A DNA stretch of 43,595 nt from an uncultured Victivallales bacterium (GCA_903834675.1 CAILKC010000203.1:1-43595); one strand, 5' to 3'; positions 25,901 to 34,543 are shown, counted from the stretch's first letter. Notes: generated by a model from the sequence alone, not told the origin. Numbers and translations: made by a program.

Positions 25901-26715
25901 GCGGCCGTGGCGACGGCAGCCTCCGTGCGGTCGTTCAGGTCGCGGTTCTGCCGCTGCCACTGTTCCTGCTCCACCGTCGTCTGCCGCAGTTTCTCTTTGA
26001 CGTTCTCGTAGGCTCTGCGGTAGGTATCGAAAGCCTGTTCGAGCTGCTGTTCTCGCGAGCGCGTGCGCTCGAGGTCCTGCTGCAGTTGTTTGGCTACCTG
26101 CTCAATGCCGCTCTTCTGGCGCAGTTCACTCACGGAGCCGGTCAGTTGCTCCACCTGCTGCAGGAGCGCCGCATTCTCTTCTTTCAGACGAGCACGCTCG
26201 GCCATGACGTCCTTGATGTCCTCGGCCGCACTGACCGTGCGGGCCGACTCGACCCGGGCCCGTTCGAGCGCCGCGGCCGTGGTGGAAAGCCGAGCCTTCA
26301 TGGCCTGGTTTTCATCGGTGAGCGTGCGGATTTTGTCCACCTGCTCGCTCACCATCTTGGCCAGCTCCGGTTGGCTCATCTCCGGGCTTTGCTGTTTCAC
26401 CTGCGACTCGATGCGCCGAATGCGCTGGGTGCAGTAGGTGATGCGGTAGCCGAGCAGAGAAGGGTTCCAGCCCGGGTACTGCCGCCGCACCGCCTCAAAC
26501 GTTTGCAGGGCCTCGCGGTAGAGCGCCAAGGCCTGCGCCACGTCCCCGCCCTCCTCGGCGCGACCGCCTTCCTCAAGTTTAACATAGCCGGCCATCCAGT
26601 CCTCGCGCGCCTTGGCTTCCTGATCCTCCCCCCGCAGGGGCGCAAGAAGAAGCATCCAGCCGCACAGCATCAGGCCCCAGCGGAACCGTGAAACACATGA
26701 TCTCATCAGGAACAT
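22981..26715 (-). CDS. Large secreted coiled-coil protein with C-terminal TPR repeats
   Basis: About 1244 residues. Residues 1-30 contain a signal peptide (GLMLCGWMLLLAPLRG). An N-terminal helical module follows (DWMAGYVKLEEGGRAE...YPGWNPSLL...RRIE). A coiled coil of about 850 residues, rich in Gln/Glu/Arg/Ala, comes next. The C-terminal part (about 1050-1244) is a set of TPR units (AERYLKRAFKLDPDD; SMLSRAVALEPTNAVAHRCLGLA; EVQFRRAHELNSKDAENAFNLAVLL) ending EEARQWYERALALGS. The coiled coil contains two blocks of near-identical internal repeats (separate entries). It would be an elongated periplasmic scaffold or tether. The start at 26715 was chosen because it is the first that gives a signal peptide; a longer frame extends into the upstream gene. 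The preceding gene is a shorter paralogue. Confidence 0.85.
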   Translation of the reverse strand: MFLMRSCVSRFRWGLMLCGWMLLLAPLRGEDQEAKAREDWMAGYVKLEEGGRAEEGGDVAQALALYREALQTFEAVRRQYPGWNPSLLGYRITYCTQRIRRIESQVKQQSPEMSQPELAKMVSEQVDKIRTLTDENQAMKARLSTTAAALERARVESARTVSAAEDIKDVMAERARLKEENAALLQQVEQLTGSVSELRQKSGIEQVAKQLQQDLERTRSREQQLEQAFDTYRRAYENVKEKLRQTTVEQEQWQRQNRDLNDRTEAAVATAAEARRRTTELETRTVALEQQRADDAANLAQKQTEVEQVRRDLGTARTELTDLRRLRDQAAQESGERQHLVEQAQRLAVGKTAAETRVAALGTELQVAKDRVVVLEQREQERGATTETRVAALGTELQVAKDRVAALGTELQVAKDRVAVLGTELQVAKDRVAVLEQREQERGATTETRVAALGTELQVAKDRVAVLEQREQEREAALRAQSAAMTRECDGLRTQTETLGGERDRARADLAAALARQADLERRLQAQPRPSAETPAPAVALPRAAAVPEIDPGAQRLLTPAVEAAALRREMEVLRADLARWKERAEQLPAVQIQVGALRQDAATLRTDLAQEKRRAETLSVVEEQAAALRREMEVLRTDLAQEKRRAETLPVVEEQAATLQRAVEVLRTDLAQEKRRAETLPAVEEQAAALRREMEVLRADLAQEKRRAETLPDLEEKAATLLRERVDAERQLATARGMIETQQTLLQAQGEKLTSAGSVGRLLEDKEKALAAAVAEVETLRQDLVRERTALAAQRDDRRESQARVQQLTAKAADLETQNVALVAQMRDRGRADADSGRLRQDTQEQLRQARELLTAAEGERTQLRQKTDDQLALLRQQEKSLRDLEQQRRELGDRTELLTREVASLKTAGEAQTAAFARETASMKAKTEVVDGLAASLSDADALTQGLKRQVAVLQQDKAAVETRFLEARRETQEREQEIARYRSAVAQGTTAKEKALTQQLKEASARVEAETEKRRALEVVLASLPAPVTASPSLATGSTVTPVDPERDRRAREQTTLVRGYLRQAVAAEKDGKVEAARWNYLRVLEHDGESKLAAQRLGLIAADHGSDEDAERYLKRAFKLDPDDLQTIVPLGFALLRRQEPDLAVSMLSRAVALEPTNAVAHRCLGLACSSLGWYDAAEVQFRRAHELNSKDAENAFNLAVLLSSRQPPRQEEARQWYERALALGSARDPGLDRLFGVGK
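24580..25044. repeat. Five 93-bp (31-residue) coiled-coil repeats
   Basis: Copies begin at 24580, 24673, 24766, 24859 and, more diverged, 24952. The spacing is exactly 93 bases. The encoded unit contains LRTDLAQEKRRAETLPVVEE. Because 31 is four heptads plus three residues, each unit introduces a stutter in the coiled coil. Confidence 0.9.
25321..25660. repeat. 180-bp duplication and 42-bp repeats in the coiled-coil gene
   Basis: Bases 25321-25466 recur at 25501-25646 with only two substitutions. Within and between these copies a 42-base unit encoding the 14-residue LGTELQVAKDRVAV is repeated five times in all. Frame is preserved throughout (180 = 60 codons, 42 = 14 codons). The near-identity indicates recent or gene-converted expansion. 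Confidence 0.9.
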
Positions 26716-26737
26716 TGAACGACACCCCCCGACGCAG

Positions 26738-28135
26738 TCACCTGCTGCTTGAGAAGAACCCATCCAGGCCGGCATCGCGCCCGGCGCCCAAAGCCAGGGC
26801 ACGATCATACCACGTCCGCGCCTCTTGCCGGCGTGGCGGCTCCGCCGCGGCCAGCAAGGCGGCCAGGCAGTAGGCGGTGTCTGCCCGTTTACCGTCGAGG
26901 TCGAAGGCCCGAGAAAATTCGCAGGTAGCGGCGTCCCGCCAGCCGAGCTCAACCAGGGCGGCACCGAGGAGGTGGTGCGCGGCCGCCCGTTCCGGCGCCG
27001 CCGCCACGGCCTGCAAAAGAGCGGCCGCGGCCGGCAGCGTCTTGCCTTGCCGCAACCGCAGCGCCCCGAGCCGCAAGAGCACATCGGCATCCTCGGGCAG
27101 GCTGCGCCGGGCACTCTGCAGCAGCACCTCGGCAGACTGCACCTCGCCACGATCGGCGAGCAGTACGCCCAGCCTGGCCGCCGCGTTGGCGTCCAGGGGA
27201 TTGGCGTCCAGTAGACGGCGCAGAGACGCTTCGGCCAGAACGACATCGTCTCCCTCCAGCGCCTTGGCCGCCGCGGTTTCAAGCCGCTGCAGTTCGGCCC
27301 GGCGCCGGGCCTCTTCCTGGGCCGTTTCCTGCGCGGCTCTGCGGGAGGTCTCTTGTTCCGCCGTCAGACGCTGCGCGGTGTCGCGCGCCGCGGCGAGGGC
27401 GGCGCGATCCCGTTCGCCGCTCGCCTGTAGGTCGCTGATCCGGGTCAGTGCGGTAGCGTGGTCCTGGCGCAGTCGCGCCACCTCATCCGCCTGCAGGCTT
27501 TGCCGCTCCTCGCGCAGGGCGGCCGTCTGGGCTTTGAGGGTCTCGCTGTCCTGAGCCGCCGCTTGCAGGCGTTCCTCGGCCGTCTGGGCCTGCGTCAGCG
27601 CCGCCGCCGCGCGCTGGCGAGATTGGCTCAACTCCATCGTCAGCCGCGCGACGTCCACGCTGAGTTGCCGGCGCTCGCCGGCCATGGTTTGCTGGCTGGA
27701 CTCCAGCTCTTCCACTTTCATGGCCAGAGCCTGCGCCTGGGCGTCCAGCCCCTGTCGAGCCCCCCGCAAACGGCGCACCTCAGCGGTGAGTTCCGTGCGG
27801 CTCATGGTATCCAGCGCCGCGGCCGCGGCTTCTTCCAAACGGCGGAGCTGATCGGCGCAGTCGGCCGTCCGGAAGCTGACCAACTCCGGATTCCAGTCCG
27901 GGTAGCGACGCCCGACGTCCTGGAACAGCGCCAAGGCTTCCGTGTAGAGCTGGCGGGCGAGAGCGAGACGCTGCTCGCGCCCGGCGCTGGCCGCTTGCTC
28001 GGTCTTGAGGTAGCCTAGCATCCACTGCTGGCGGGCAGCGCTGTCGCCGTCAGCCGCGAGCGCGCCGACGAGCGCCCCACTGAGCCAGAGCGCCAGACAC
28101 ACGCTCAGGAAGACGGCTTGGCGACGACTCCGCAT
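26738..28135 (-). CDS. Secreted coiled-coil/TPR protein, short paralogue of the downstream gene
   Basis: 465 residues. A signal peptide covers about residues 1-28 (LSVCLALWLSGALVGALA). The architecture is the same as in the next gene: WMLGYLKTEQ...YPDWNPELVSFRTADCADQLRRLEE at the N-terminus, a coiled coil of about 200 residues, then four TPR-like units and the ending EARTWYDRALALGAGRDAGLDGFF, which matches the paralogue's EARQWYERALALGSARDPGLDRLF. The two probably arose by tandem duplication followed by expansion of one coiled coil. ATG 28135 has GGAG nine bases upstream. The gap to the next gene is 22 bases, so both share a transcript. Confidence 0.84.
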   Translation of the reverse strand: MRSRRQAVFLSVCLALWLSGALVGALAADGDSAARQQWMLGYLKTEQAASAGREQRLALARQLYTEALALFQDVGRRYPDWNPELVSFRTADCADQLRRLEEAAAAALDTMSRTELTAEVRRLRGARQGLDAQAQALAMKVEELESSQQTMAGERRQLSVDVARLTMELSQSRQRAAAALTQAQTAEERLQAAAQDSETLKAQTAALREERQSLQADEVARLRQDHATALTRISDLQASGERDRAALAAARDTAQRLTAEQETSRRAAQETAQEEARRRAELQRLETAAAKALEGDDVVLAEASLRRLLDANPLDANAAARLGVLLADRGEVQSAEVLLQSARRSLPEDADVLLRLGALRLRQGKTLPAAAALLQAVAAAPERAAAHHLLGAALVELGWRDAATCEFSRAFDLDGKRADTAYCLAALLAAAEPPRRQEARTWYDRALALGAGRDAGLDGFFSSSR

Positions 28136-28334
28136 GCGGCCTAACTCCACCTGTAGGCGGGTGTTTTGACAAGGGCTGCCATGGACATCCGGGCGGTCTC
28201 AGGCTATCTTGTGCAGTCCCGGTAGAGGGCCAGTCCGTCGACCGCGCCAACGCCGCACCGCACGCCCGGTCCGCCGCGGGCACCGAGGTCAAAGAGTAGC
28301 TGCGAATCCGCAATCGTCAAGGTCGCAGGCTTGT

Positions 28335-28363
28335 ATAGTATTTGTCTAACCTAAACGCCGCAA
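28335..28363 (-). promoter_or_regulatory. Candidate promoter for the coiled-coil/TPR pair
   Basis: On the minus strand TTGCGG (4/6) and TACTAT (4/6) are 17 bases apart inside a short AT-rich island (28,330-28,380). The leader would be about 190 bases. A weaker alternative (TTGACG-16-TACTCT) lies at 28293-28320. For divergent secA only an isolated TATACT at 28370-28375 is seen. Confidence 0.45.
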
Positions 28364-28505
28364 ACAGTTTATACTTGAAAAGCAGGGCCGTCGTCGGCTC
28401 GTTGAGGGCGCGATGATCGGCTCGCGGGGGGCGGCAGAGTGCCGGCTTTGACGCCCGCGACCGTCGACAGCCCTGCGGCCGACAGAGTACAGAATCGACA
28501 CACTC

Positions 28506-31500
28506 ATGGTAGAATGGATACTCAAGAAGATCTTCGGCACGCGCAATGCCCGTCAGCTCCGCCGCTTGTGGCCCTTGGTCGAGACGGTCAACGCCTTCCA
28601 GAAGGAACTGGGGAGCCTGACCGACGACCAATTGCGCGCCAAGACGGTCGAGTTCCGGCAACGCCTGGCTGCGGGAGAGACGGTTGACGACCTGATGTGC
28701 GAGGCCTTTGCCGTCGTCAAAGACGCCTGCCGGAGGCTGGTAGGTTCTTCGAGCGAGGTGACCGGACACGCCTTGGTGTGGGACATGGTGCCGTTCGACG
28801 TGCAAATCCTGGGCGCCATTGCCCTGCACCGGGGTTGCATCGCGGAGATGGCCACGGGCGAAGGCAAGACGCTGGTGGCCACCATGCCTTTGTACCTCAA
28901 CGCTCTGACGGGCCGCAACTGCCAGTTGGTCACGGTCAACGACTACCTGGCCCACCGTGACGCGCAGTGGATGGGCGCGGTCTACACCTTCCTCGGCCTG
29001 ACCGTGGGCTGCATCCAGAACAGTATGAGTCCCGTCGAGCGCCGCGAGCAGTACGCCCGCGACATCACCTACGGCACCAACAGCGAGTTCGGTTTCGACT
29101 ACCTGCGCGACATGGGTATGGCCATGAGTCGCGAAGAGATGGTCCAGCGCGACCACTACTATGCCATCATCGATGAGATCGACAGCATCCTCATCGACGA
29201 GGCGCGGACCCCGCTGATCATCTCTGGACCGGCCGCCGTCTCCACACACCGCTATGACAAGCTCAAACCCCTGGTCGCAGACCTTTTCCGGCGCCAGGGC
29301 CTGCTGGCCTCACGACTGGCCGCCGAGGCACGCGAGGTGCTCGACAAGCCGGACGCCACCGAAGCGGACCGGGAAGAAGCCCTGCTCAAGCTGGTCAAGG
29401 TCCGCATCGGCATGCCGAAGCACAAGCAATTGCAGCGCGCCGTGGAAGACCCTGGGTTGCGCAAACAGATCGAGCGCCGGGAAGCGGACGTCTTCAGCGA
29501 TAACAACCGCGGCTTCCTGCAGGAGGTCAAGGAGTCGCTGTTTTTCGCCATCGACGAGCGCGGCGGGGAAGCGGACCTCAGCGAGATGGGTCGCCGCTTC
29601 CTGCGGCCGGAGGAGCCCGATGCTTTCGTCATCCCGGATCTGCCCGCCTTCTTCAGCGAGATCGATGCGAACCCGAACCTGACCGAACCGGAGAAGATGG
29701 TTGCCCGGCAAGAGGCGCAGACCCGTTTCGACATCCAGGCCGAAACCATCCACAACATCTCGCAGTTGCTGCGGGCCTTCTGCCTGTTCGAAAAAGACGT
29801 GCAGTACGTGGTCCAGGACAACAAGGTGCTCATTGTCGACGAGTTCACGGGGCGCCTGATGCCCGGGCGACGGTTCAGCGAAGGCCTGCACCAAGCCCTC
29901 GAGGCCAAAGAGGACGTCCAGATCGAGCGCGAGACCCAGACCCTGGCCACCATCACGATCCAGAACTACTTCCGCATGTACGAGAAACTCGCCGGCATGA
30001 CCGGAACCGCGGAAACCGAGGCTACGGAGTTCAAGGAGATCTACGGTCTCGAGGTCATGGTGGCCCCCACCAACCGCCCCTGCCGCCGCATCGACAGCGA
30101 TGATCGCATCTACAAGACCAAGCGCGAGAAGTACAACGCCATCATCGACGAGATTGAGACCTGCCACAAGAACGGACAACCCGTGCTGGTTGGCACCGTC
30201 AGCGTCGAGGTCTCCGAAGTGCTCAGTCGTATGTTGCAGCGCCGGCACATCACCCACAACGTGCTCAACGCCAAACACCATGAGCAGGAGGCGGAGATCG
30301 TCGCCCGCGCCGGACAAGCCGGCGCTGTCACCATCGCCACCAACATGGCCGGGCGCGGTACGGACATCAAGCTGGGCCCGGGCGTCGTCCACCTGGAGCG
30401 GGCACTGGTGGAGTCCAAGACCCTGCATCTCAGTACCCACCTGACCCCCGAGCAGCTCAAGAACGGCATGAAGTCGCAGGCAGCCCCCGAGGGCGTGTCG
30501 ACGCTGCGCCAGCTCCTGACGGCGCGCCCGTGCGGCCTGCATGTCATCGGCAGCGAGCGCCACGACGCGCGCCGTATTGACCGGCAGTTGCGCGGTCGTT
30601 GCAGTCGCCAGGGCGACCCGGGGTCGTCGCGCTTCTACGTCTCGCTTGAGGATAACCTCATGCGCCTCTTCGGCTCAGACCGGGTGGCGAGCATCATGGA
30701 GAAACTCGGGCTGGAGGAGGGCGAGGAGCTGTCCCATCCCATCCTGAACCGCAGTATCGAGCGCGCCCAGCGCCGGGTCGAACAGCAGCACTTTGCCATC
30801 CGTAAGCGCACCCTCGAATACGACGACGTGATGAACAAGCAGCGCTCGACCGTCTATGGCTTGCGCCGGGATATCCTGCTCACCGAAAATCCGCGGGAGA
30901 TGCTGTTCGATTTCATCTACACTACGCTGGCCGACAAGATTGACGGCGCCTTCACCGCGGCCGGGCGGGCCGGGCAAGCGGACCTGGAAGAGATTAAGAA
31001 CTGGTGTACGCATACCTTCCCCATCGGCTTCAAGGCGGATGTGTTCAAGCATGCCTCGGACGCGGAATCCGCCACCAAGGCCGTGATCGAGCAGATCGAA
31101 CGCGCCTATGCCCTCAAGGAGAAGCTGGAGAACCCGGAGTCACTGCGTTTCCTCGAACGACACATCATGCTCAATGCCATCGACTCCCTGTACCAAGAGC
31201 ACCTTTACGCGATGGACACCCTGCGCCAGGGCGTGCAACTGCGTTCCTACGGTCAGCGTGACCCGCTGGTGGAATACAAACAGGAGGCATACGGCCTGTT
31301 TGCGGACCTGATGGATTCCATGCGCGAGCAGATCTGCTCAAACGTCTTCCGTTCGGCCACCACCCTGGCGGCCTTCCAGTCACTGTTCATCTCAGCTCCG
31401 CAGAAGCAGGTCCACGATTCCCTGGGGCAGTTTGGCGGTCTTGTCGGCGCCGGTCCTGAATCCGCTGAGCCCATGGGCCTTCCCGCGGGTCTGACCCTGC

Positions 31501-31583
31501 GTCGGCAACTGCCCAAGGTGGGCCGCAATGAGCTCTGCCCGTGCGGCAGCGGCAAGAAGTCCAAGCACTGCTGCGGTCGCTGA
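28506..31583 (+). CDS. secA: Preprotein translocase ATPase SecA
   Basis: Motor ATPase that drives secretory preproteins through SecYEG at the inner membrane. Walker A is MATGEGKT (115-122). DEIDSILIDEARTPLIISG is the Walker B/linker segment. NMAGRGTDIKLG and QLRGRCSRQGDPGSSRFYVS are the second nucleotide-binding fold. The C-terminal zinc tail is CPCGSGKKSKHCC, which in other bacteria contacts SecB. At 1025 residues it is about 120 longer than E. coli SecA. The extra length lies mainly between the two halves of the preprotein cross-linking region (about residues 260-410), like the long SecA of Bacteroidota and PVC bacteria. The ATG at 28506 gives the usual short amphipathic N-terminus. Confidence 0.97.
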   Translation: MVEWILKKIFGTRNARQLRRLWPLVETVNAFQKELGSLTDDQLRAKTVEFRQRLAAGETVDDLMCEAFAVVKDACRRLVGSSSEVTGHALVWDMVPFDVQILGAIALHRGCIAEMATGEGKTLVATMPLYLNALTGRNCQLVTVNDYLAHRDAQWMGAVYTFLGLTVGCIQNSMSPVERREQYARDITYGTNSEFGFDYLRDMGMAMSREEMVQRDHYYAIIDEIDSILIDEARTPLIISGPAAVSTHRYDKLKPLVADLFRRQGLLASRLAAEAREVLDKPDATEADREEALLKLVKVRIGMPKHKQLQRAVEDPGLRKQIERREADVFSDNNRGFLQEVKESLFFAIDERGGEADLSEMGRRFLRPEEPDAFVIPDLPAFFSEIDANPNLTEPEKMVARQEAQTRFDIQAETIHNISQLLRAFCLFEKDVQYVVQDNKVLIVDEFTGRLMPGRRFSEGLHQALEAKEDVQIERETQTLATITIQNYFRMYEKLAGMTGTAETEATEFKEIYGLEVMVAPTNRPCRRIDSDDRIYKTKREKYNAIIDEIETCHKNGQPVLVGTVSVEVSEVLSRMLQRRHITHNVLNAKHHEQEAEIVARAGQAGAVTIATNMAGRGTDIKLGPGVVHLERALVESKTLHLSTHLTPEQLKNGMKSQAAPEGVSTLRQLLTARPCGLHVIGSERHDARRIDRQLRGRCSRQGDPGSSRFYVSLEDNLMRLFGSDRVASIMEKLGLEEGEELSHPILNRSIERAQRRVEQQHFAIRKRTLEYDDVMNKQRSTVYGLRRDILLTENPREMLFDFIYTTLADKIDGAFTAAGRAGQADLEEIKNWCTHTFPIGFKADVFKHASDAESATKAVIEQIERAYALKEKLENPESLRFLERHIMLNAIDSLYQEHLYAMDTLRQGVQLRSYGQRDPLVEYKQEAYGLFADLMDSMREQICSNVFRSATTLAAFQSLFISAPQKQVHDSLGQFGGLVGAGPESAEPMGLPAGLTLRRQLPKVGRNELCPCGSGKKSKHCCGR

Positions 31584-31661
31584 GCCAGCGGCCTTACTCC
31601 GGGCTGGCGACCCTCGGGCCGGGATAGGGCCGGGTTCGGCCGCCCGGGATCGCGGGGTCAG

Positions 31662-32792
31662 ATGAACGTCGTCATCGCTCTCGACTCGTTTAAGGGCAGT
31701 CTGACGGCAGCTGTGGCATGTCGTATCGTCGCGGCGGCGTTTGCCCAAGTCCTGCCGGAGGCGCGCCTCACTTGCGTACCCATGGCCGACGGCGGCGAAG
31801 GCACGATCGAGGCCCTGGTGGGGGCCTGCGGGGGACAATTCGTGGCCCTGAACGCGGTCTCCGGGCCGCTGCCTGGCCAGCGTGTGTCGGCGCGCTATGG
31901 GTGGCTGCCCGCGACGCATACGGCGGTGGTGGAAATGGCGCAGGCGAGCGGCCTGACACTGGTGCCGCCTGAGAAGCGAGATCCTCGGCAGACCACGACT
32001 CGCGGCACCGGCGAACTGATCGCCGACGCGCTGCAGCGGGGCGCTTCGCGGCTCGTGCTCACCCTCGGGGGCAGCGCCACCAACGATGGCGGCACAGGAG
32101 CGGCCGCCGCTCTGGGATGGCGCTTCCTCGATGCGACGGGTCGGGACCTCCCGGACGGCGGCGCGGCGTTGTGTCGGCTGGCACGGGTCGTGCCTCCGGC
32201 AGCGCCGCTGTACCGAGTGCCGGTGGAGGCACTCTGCGACGTCACCAACCCACTCTGCGGCGACCGCGGTGCGGCAGCCGTCTACGGCCCTCAGAAGGGC
32301 GCCACTCCCGACCAGGTCCGCGAACTCGACCTGGCTTTGAGCGTCCTCGCCGAACGCATCCGGGAAGCCCTCGGGCTAGACGTAGCCAACCTCTCTGGCG
32401 CCGGGGCGGCCGGTGGATTTGGTGCCGGGGCCGTCGCCTTCCTCGGCGCCCGCCTGGTGCCGGGGGTCGACACCGTCGCCGACCTGGCAGGACTGACCGA
32501 CCTGATGCGCGAGGCGGATTGGGTCGTTACCGGCGAGGGGCGCTTTGACGAGCAGTCGCTGCAGGGCAAGGTCGTGTCCGGAGTTCTGCGCCGGGCTGCC
32601 TCGGGGCGGCCCCAGGTCGCCGTGCTGGCGGGTTCCGTGGCGCTGGCCCGCGCCGACTGGCTGGCCGCCGGGGTGCAGGAGACGGAATCCTGTGCGCCCG
32701 CCGGGATGCCAGTCACGGAAGCTATCCGGCGCGCGCCAGAGTTGCTGCGTTCCGCCGCTGATCGCCTGGTCCGCCGCCTGCAACCGCCCTGA
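31662..32792 (+). CDS. Glycerate kinase (type I, GarK/GlxK family)
   Basis: 376-residue kinase that phosphorylates D-glycerate to 2-phosphoglycerate. The N-terminus ALDSFKGSLTA and PMADGGEGT, the central TLGGSATNDGGTGAAAALGW, and the late GAAGGFGAGAVAFLGA and VVTGEGRFDEQSLQGKV are all diagnostic of the family. It is full length and cytoplasmic. It follows secA by 78 bases on the same strand but is functionally unrelated to it. No glyoxylate or tartronate pathway gene is adjacent, so its feeding pathway cannot be inferred. Confidence 0.95.
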   Translation: MNVVIALDSFKGSLTAAVACRIVAAAFAQVLPEARLTCVPMADGGEGTIEALVGACGGQFVALNAVSGPLPGQRVSARYGWLPATHTAVVEMAQASGLTLVPPEKRDPRQTTTRGTGELIADALQRGASRLVLTLGGSATNDGGTGAAAALGWRFLDATGRDLPDGGAALCRLARVVPPAAPLYRVPVEALCDVTNPLCGDRGAAAVYGPQKGATPDQVRELDLALSVLAERIREALGLDVANLSGAGAAGGFGAGAVAFLGARLVPGVDTVADLAGLTDLMREADWVVTGEGRFDEQSLQGKVVSGVLRRAASGRPQVAVLAGSVALARADWLAAGVQETESCAPAGMPVTEAIRRAPELLRSAADRLVRRLQPP

Positions 32793-32829
32793 TACCGGAG
32801 AGCCTACGTCGGCACTACGGCTTCGCGCC

Positions 32830-33306
32830 TCAGGCGCCGACGACGCGCTTCTGGCGCTTGCCCAGCTCCGTATCCTGCCCCGTCGCCAGCGAGTAGAAGG
32901 TGCATTTGCGAGGTTTGTCGCAGCAGCAGGCGTAGATGTGGTTCAGGTTCACGTAGCGGTAAGACTGGACGTAACCATCATGCAGGGCCACCTGTCGGCC
33001 GAAATTCTTGATCGCCCCGCAGTCGCAGGCAACCCCTTCGTAGTCTGTCTCAAGGTTGCCGTCGATGCCGGTACGGGCCGACATGATCTTCTTGGTCTCG
33101 ATGTGCGGCGTGAACTTGCAGACGGCATGCTGCATACAAGCCTGGATGACATGGGCTTGATCGAGGTTGGCAACCCACTCAGGAACCTGATCAAAGGTGC
33201 TCGGGTACACCTGCGGAGCAGCCTTCACCTTGCCCGCCTTCGCTGAACGCGCCGCGGGCTCTTCCTTCTTCCCGAAAAGACCCAGAATACCATCAAGCAG
33301 CCCCAT
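32830..33306 (-). CDS. Eight-cysteine putative metal-binding protein in the signalling operon
   Basis: 158 residues, family not recognised. The N-terminus MGLLDGILGLFGKKEEP is a short amphipathic/hydrophobic helix with a basic end, which could peripherally target the membrane. Eight cysteines follow at 57, 63, 94, 96, 127, 128, 129 and 135 (the triple CCC and CDC being notable), with His 52, 60, 68 and 109 nearby. This suggests zinc or iron-sulfur binding. ATG 33306 is preferred over a GTG at 33354 because the resulting start resembles that of the neighbouring scaffold protein. It lies downstream of the FHA gene on the same strand after a 226-base gap. Confidence 0.7.
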   Translation of the reverse strand: MGLLDGILGLFGKKEEPAARSAKAGKVKAAPQVYPSTFDQVPEWVANLDQAHVIQACMQHAVCKFTPHIETKKIMSARTGIDGNLETDYEGVACDCGAIKNFGRQVALHDGYVQSYRYVNLNHIYACCCDKPRKCTFYSLATGQDTELGKRQKRVVGA

Positions 33307-33532
33307 ACTCCAGCCGTGCCTTTCCTCTGGGCGGCACTTAAACCGCCAATACACATCCTGTTCTCACTGGCCTGCAGGCAGCTATCGACTGCGGCCAACC
33401 CACGCCGAAAAAACGCTAGAACCACCGCGAAATTACGGTAGCACGGGTCCGCATAACTGCAACTTTTTCAGGCCTTTCACGGACGCAAAATGCGGCAACC
33501 CTCACCGGGTCGAGCCATCCGGGGCCGGACGG

Positions 33533-34543
33533 TCAGGGCGTCTCGACGAAGCGGATGGCGTCCGCCTCACCATGGGAACCCGGACAGCCAGGGCAGATGA
33601 GCCCGCCACCCCGCAGACGAAACTCGGCGTTGTGAACCAGCGTCTCGGCGCCGTTCTCGTCGTACACGTACGTGCCGTTCCAGCTGTGATCGACGAGAAA
33701 GAAGCCCGAGTCGCGCCACTCGACGTGCGCGTGGCGCCTTGAGGCGGTGCCGACATCGACGACAACGTCGTTGCCCGGTTCGCGACCCAACGACACGGCC
33801 GGAGTTCGGCTATCGATGATGAAGATGGCGTGACCCCGAAGCAGGCAGAGGCGCCCCCCCCGTACCGGACTGACCGCATCCTCAGGCGGCGGCTCTTCGT
33901 CCACCTTCTTGCGATGCATCTGGGTGAGTTGAATGCGCCGACTACCGGTGCCCTGATGACCCTCAAAAGTACGAGTGTTTGTGCGCCTGGCCTGAGCCAA
34001 CACTGACGGTTCTGGCACATTCTCAACCCGCTCGCCCTCCGGGATCGCCTCGTAGAGCTCGCCGAAGGCGGCGACCCATTCCGTCGGGGCGTCGACCGGC
34101 CGCAGGGTCAGGCGGTCCGCCTCGGAAAGCAACTCGTGAACCACAGCTGAAGCCAAGATCTGCCCGGGAGCGCACAGCGTCACCAGGCGGGCGCTCCTCG
34201 ACACAGCCTCCCCGTAGAAGCTGCGCCCTCGGACGGTGACCTCGCCGGAGTGTATACCGATACGCAACTGCGGAAACACGCCGACAACTCGACTGGTGTT
34301 CATCACCGTACGCATGTCGCAGGCAGCACGCAAGGCAGCACTCGCTTCCGCAAAGCGGCTCAGCATGGTGCTGCCCACCGTCCGCACTTCCGCGCCACCA
34401 TGCTGGTGACGGATGCGTTCGAGCCGAGCAGTCACGTCCGCGAGAAAGCGCGACGCCTCGTCGTCCCCCTGCAGATCACGCACCTGCAGAGCCGTGGGGA
34501 TATCGAGGAACACCAAGGTGAGAAAATGGGTTTCTTCCGGCAT
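33533..34543 (-). CDS. Degenerate class III cyclase-like domain fused to FHA domain (paralogue 1)
   Basis: 336 residues. Residues 5-165 match the adenylate/guanylate cyclase catalytic fold (LTLVFLDIPTAL; RTVGSTML; LRIGIHSGEVTVRG; FYGEAVSRSARLVTLC). The first metal Asp (D14) is kept. The second Asp of the usual GD pair is Ser58, and the transition-state Asn of the VNxAxR motif is Ser115, while the following Arg119 is kept. It therefore probably does not make cNMP and may only bind nucleotide or partners. Residues 230-315 are a forkhead-associated domain with intact phosphothreonine-site residues (GRE 253-255, SRRH 268-271, NGT 289-291). The tail ends with the motif ICPGCP. ATG 34543 has GGAAGG upstream. 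It is 61 bases after the roadblock gene. Confidence 0.82.
   Translation of the reverse strand: MPEETHFLTLVFLDIPTALQVRDLQGDDEASRFLADVTARLERIRHQHGGAEVRTVGSTMLSRFAEASAALRAACDMRTVMNTSRVVGVFPQLRIGIHSGEVTVRGRSFYGEAVSRSARLVTLCAPGQILASAVVHELLSEADRLTLRPVDAPTEWVAAFGELYEAIPEGERVENVPEPSVLAQARRTNTRTFEGHQGTGSRRIQLTQMHRKKVDEEPPPEDAVSPVRGGRLCLLRGHAIFIIDSRTPAVSLGREPGNDVVVDVGTASRRHAHVEWRDSGFFLVDHSWNGTYVYDENGAETLVHNAEFRLRGGGLICPGCPGSHGEADAIRFVETP

Noticed and set aside
26716..27282. N-terminal extension of the large coiled-coil/TPR gene
   Set aside because: It overlaps the upstream paralogue's coding sequence and would bury the signal peptide. The start at 26715 is preferred.
28151..28180. Promoter TTGTCA immediately before the short coiled-coil gene
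   Set aside because: The matching -10 would be TGGAGT and would fall on the ribosome-binding site. The pair at 28335-28363 is better.
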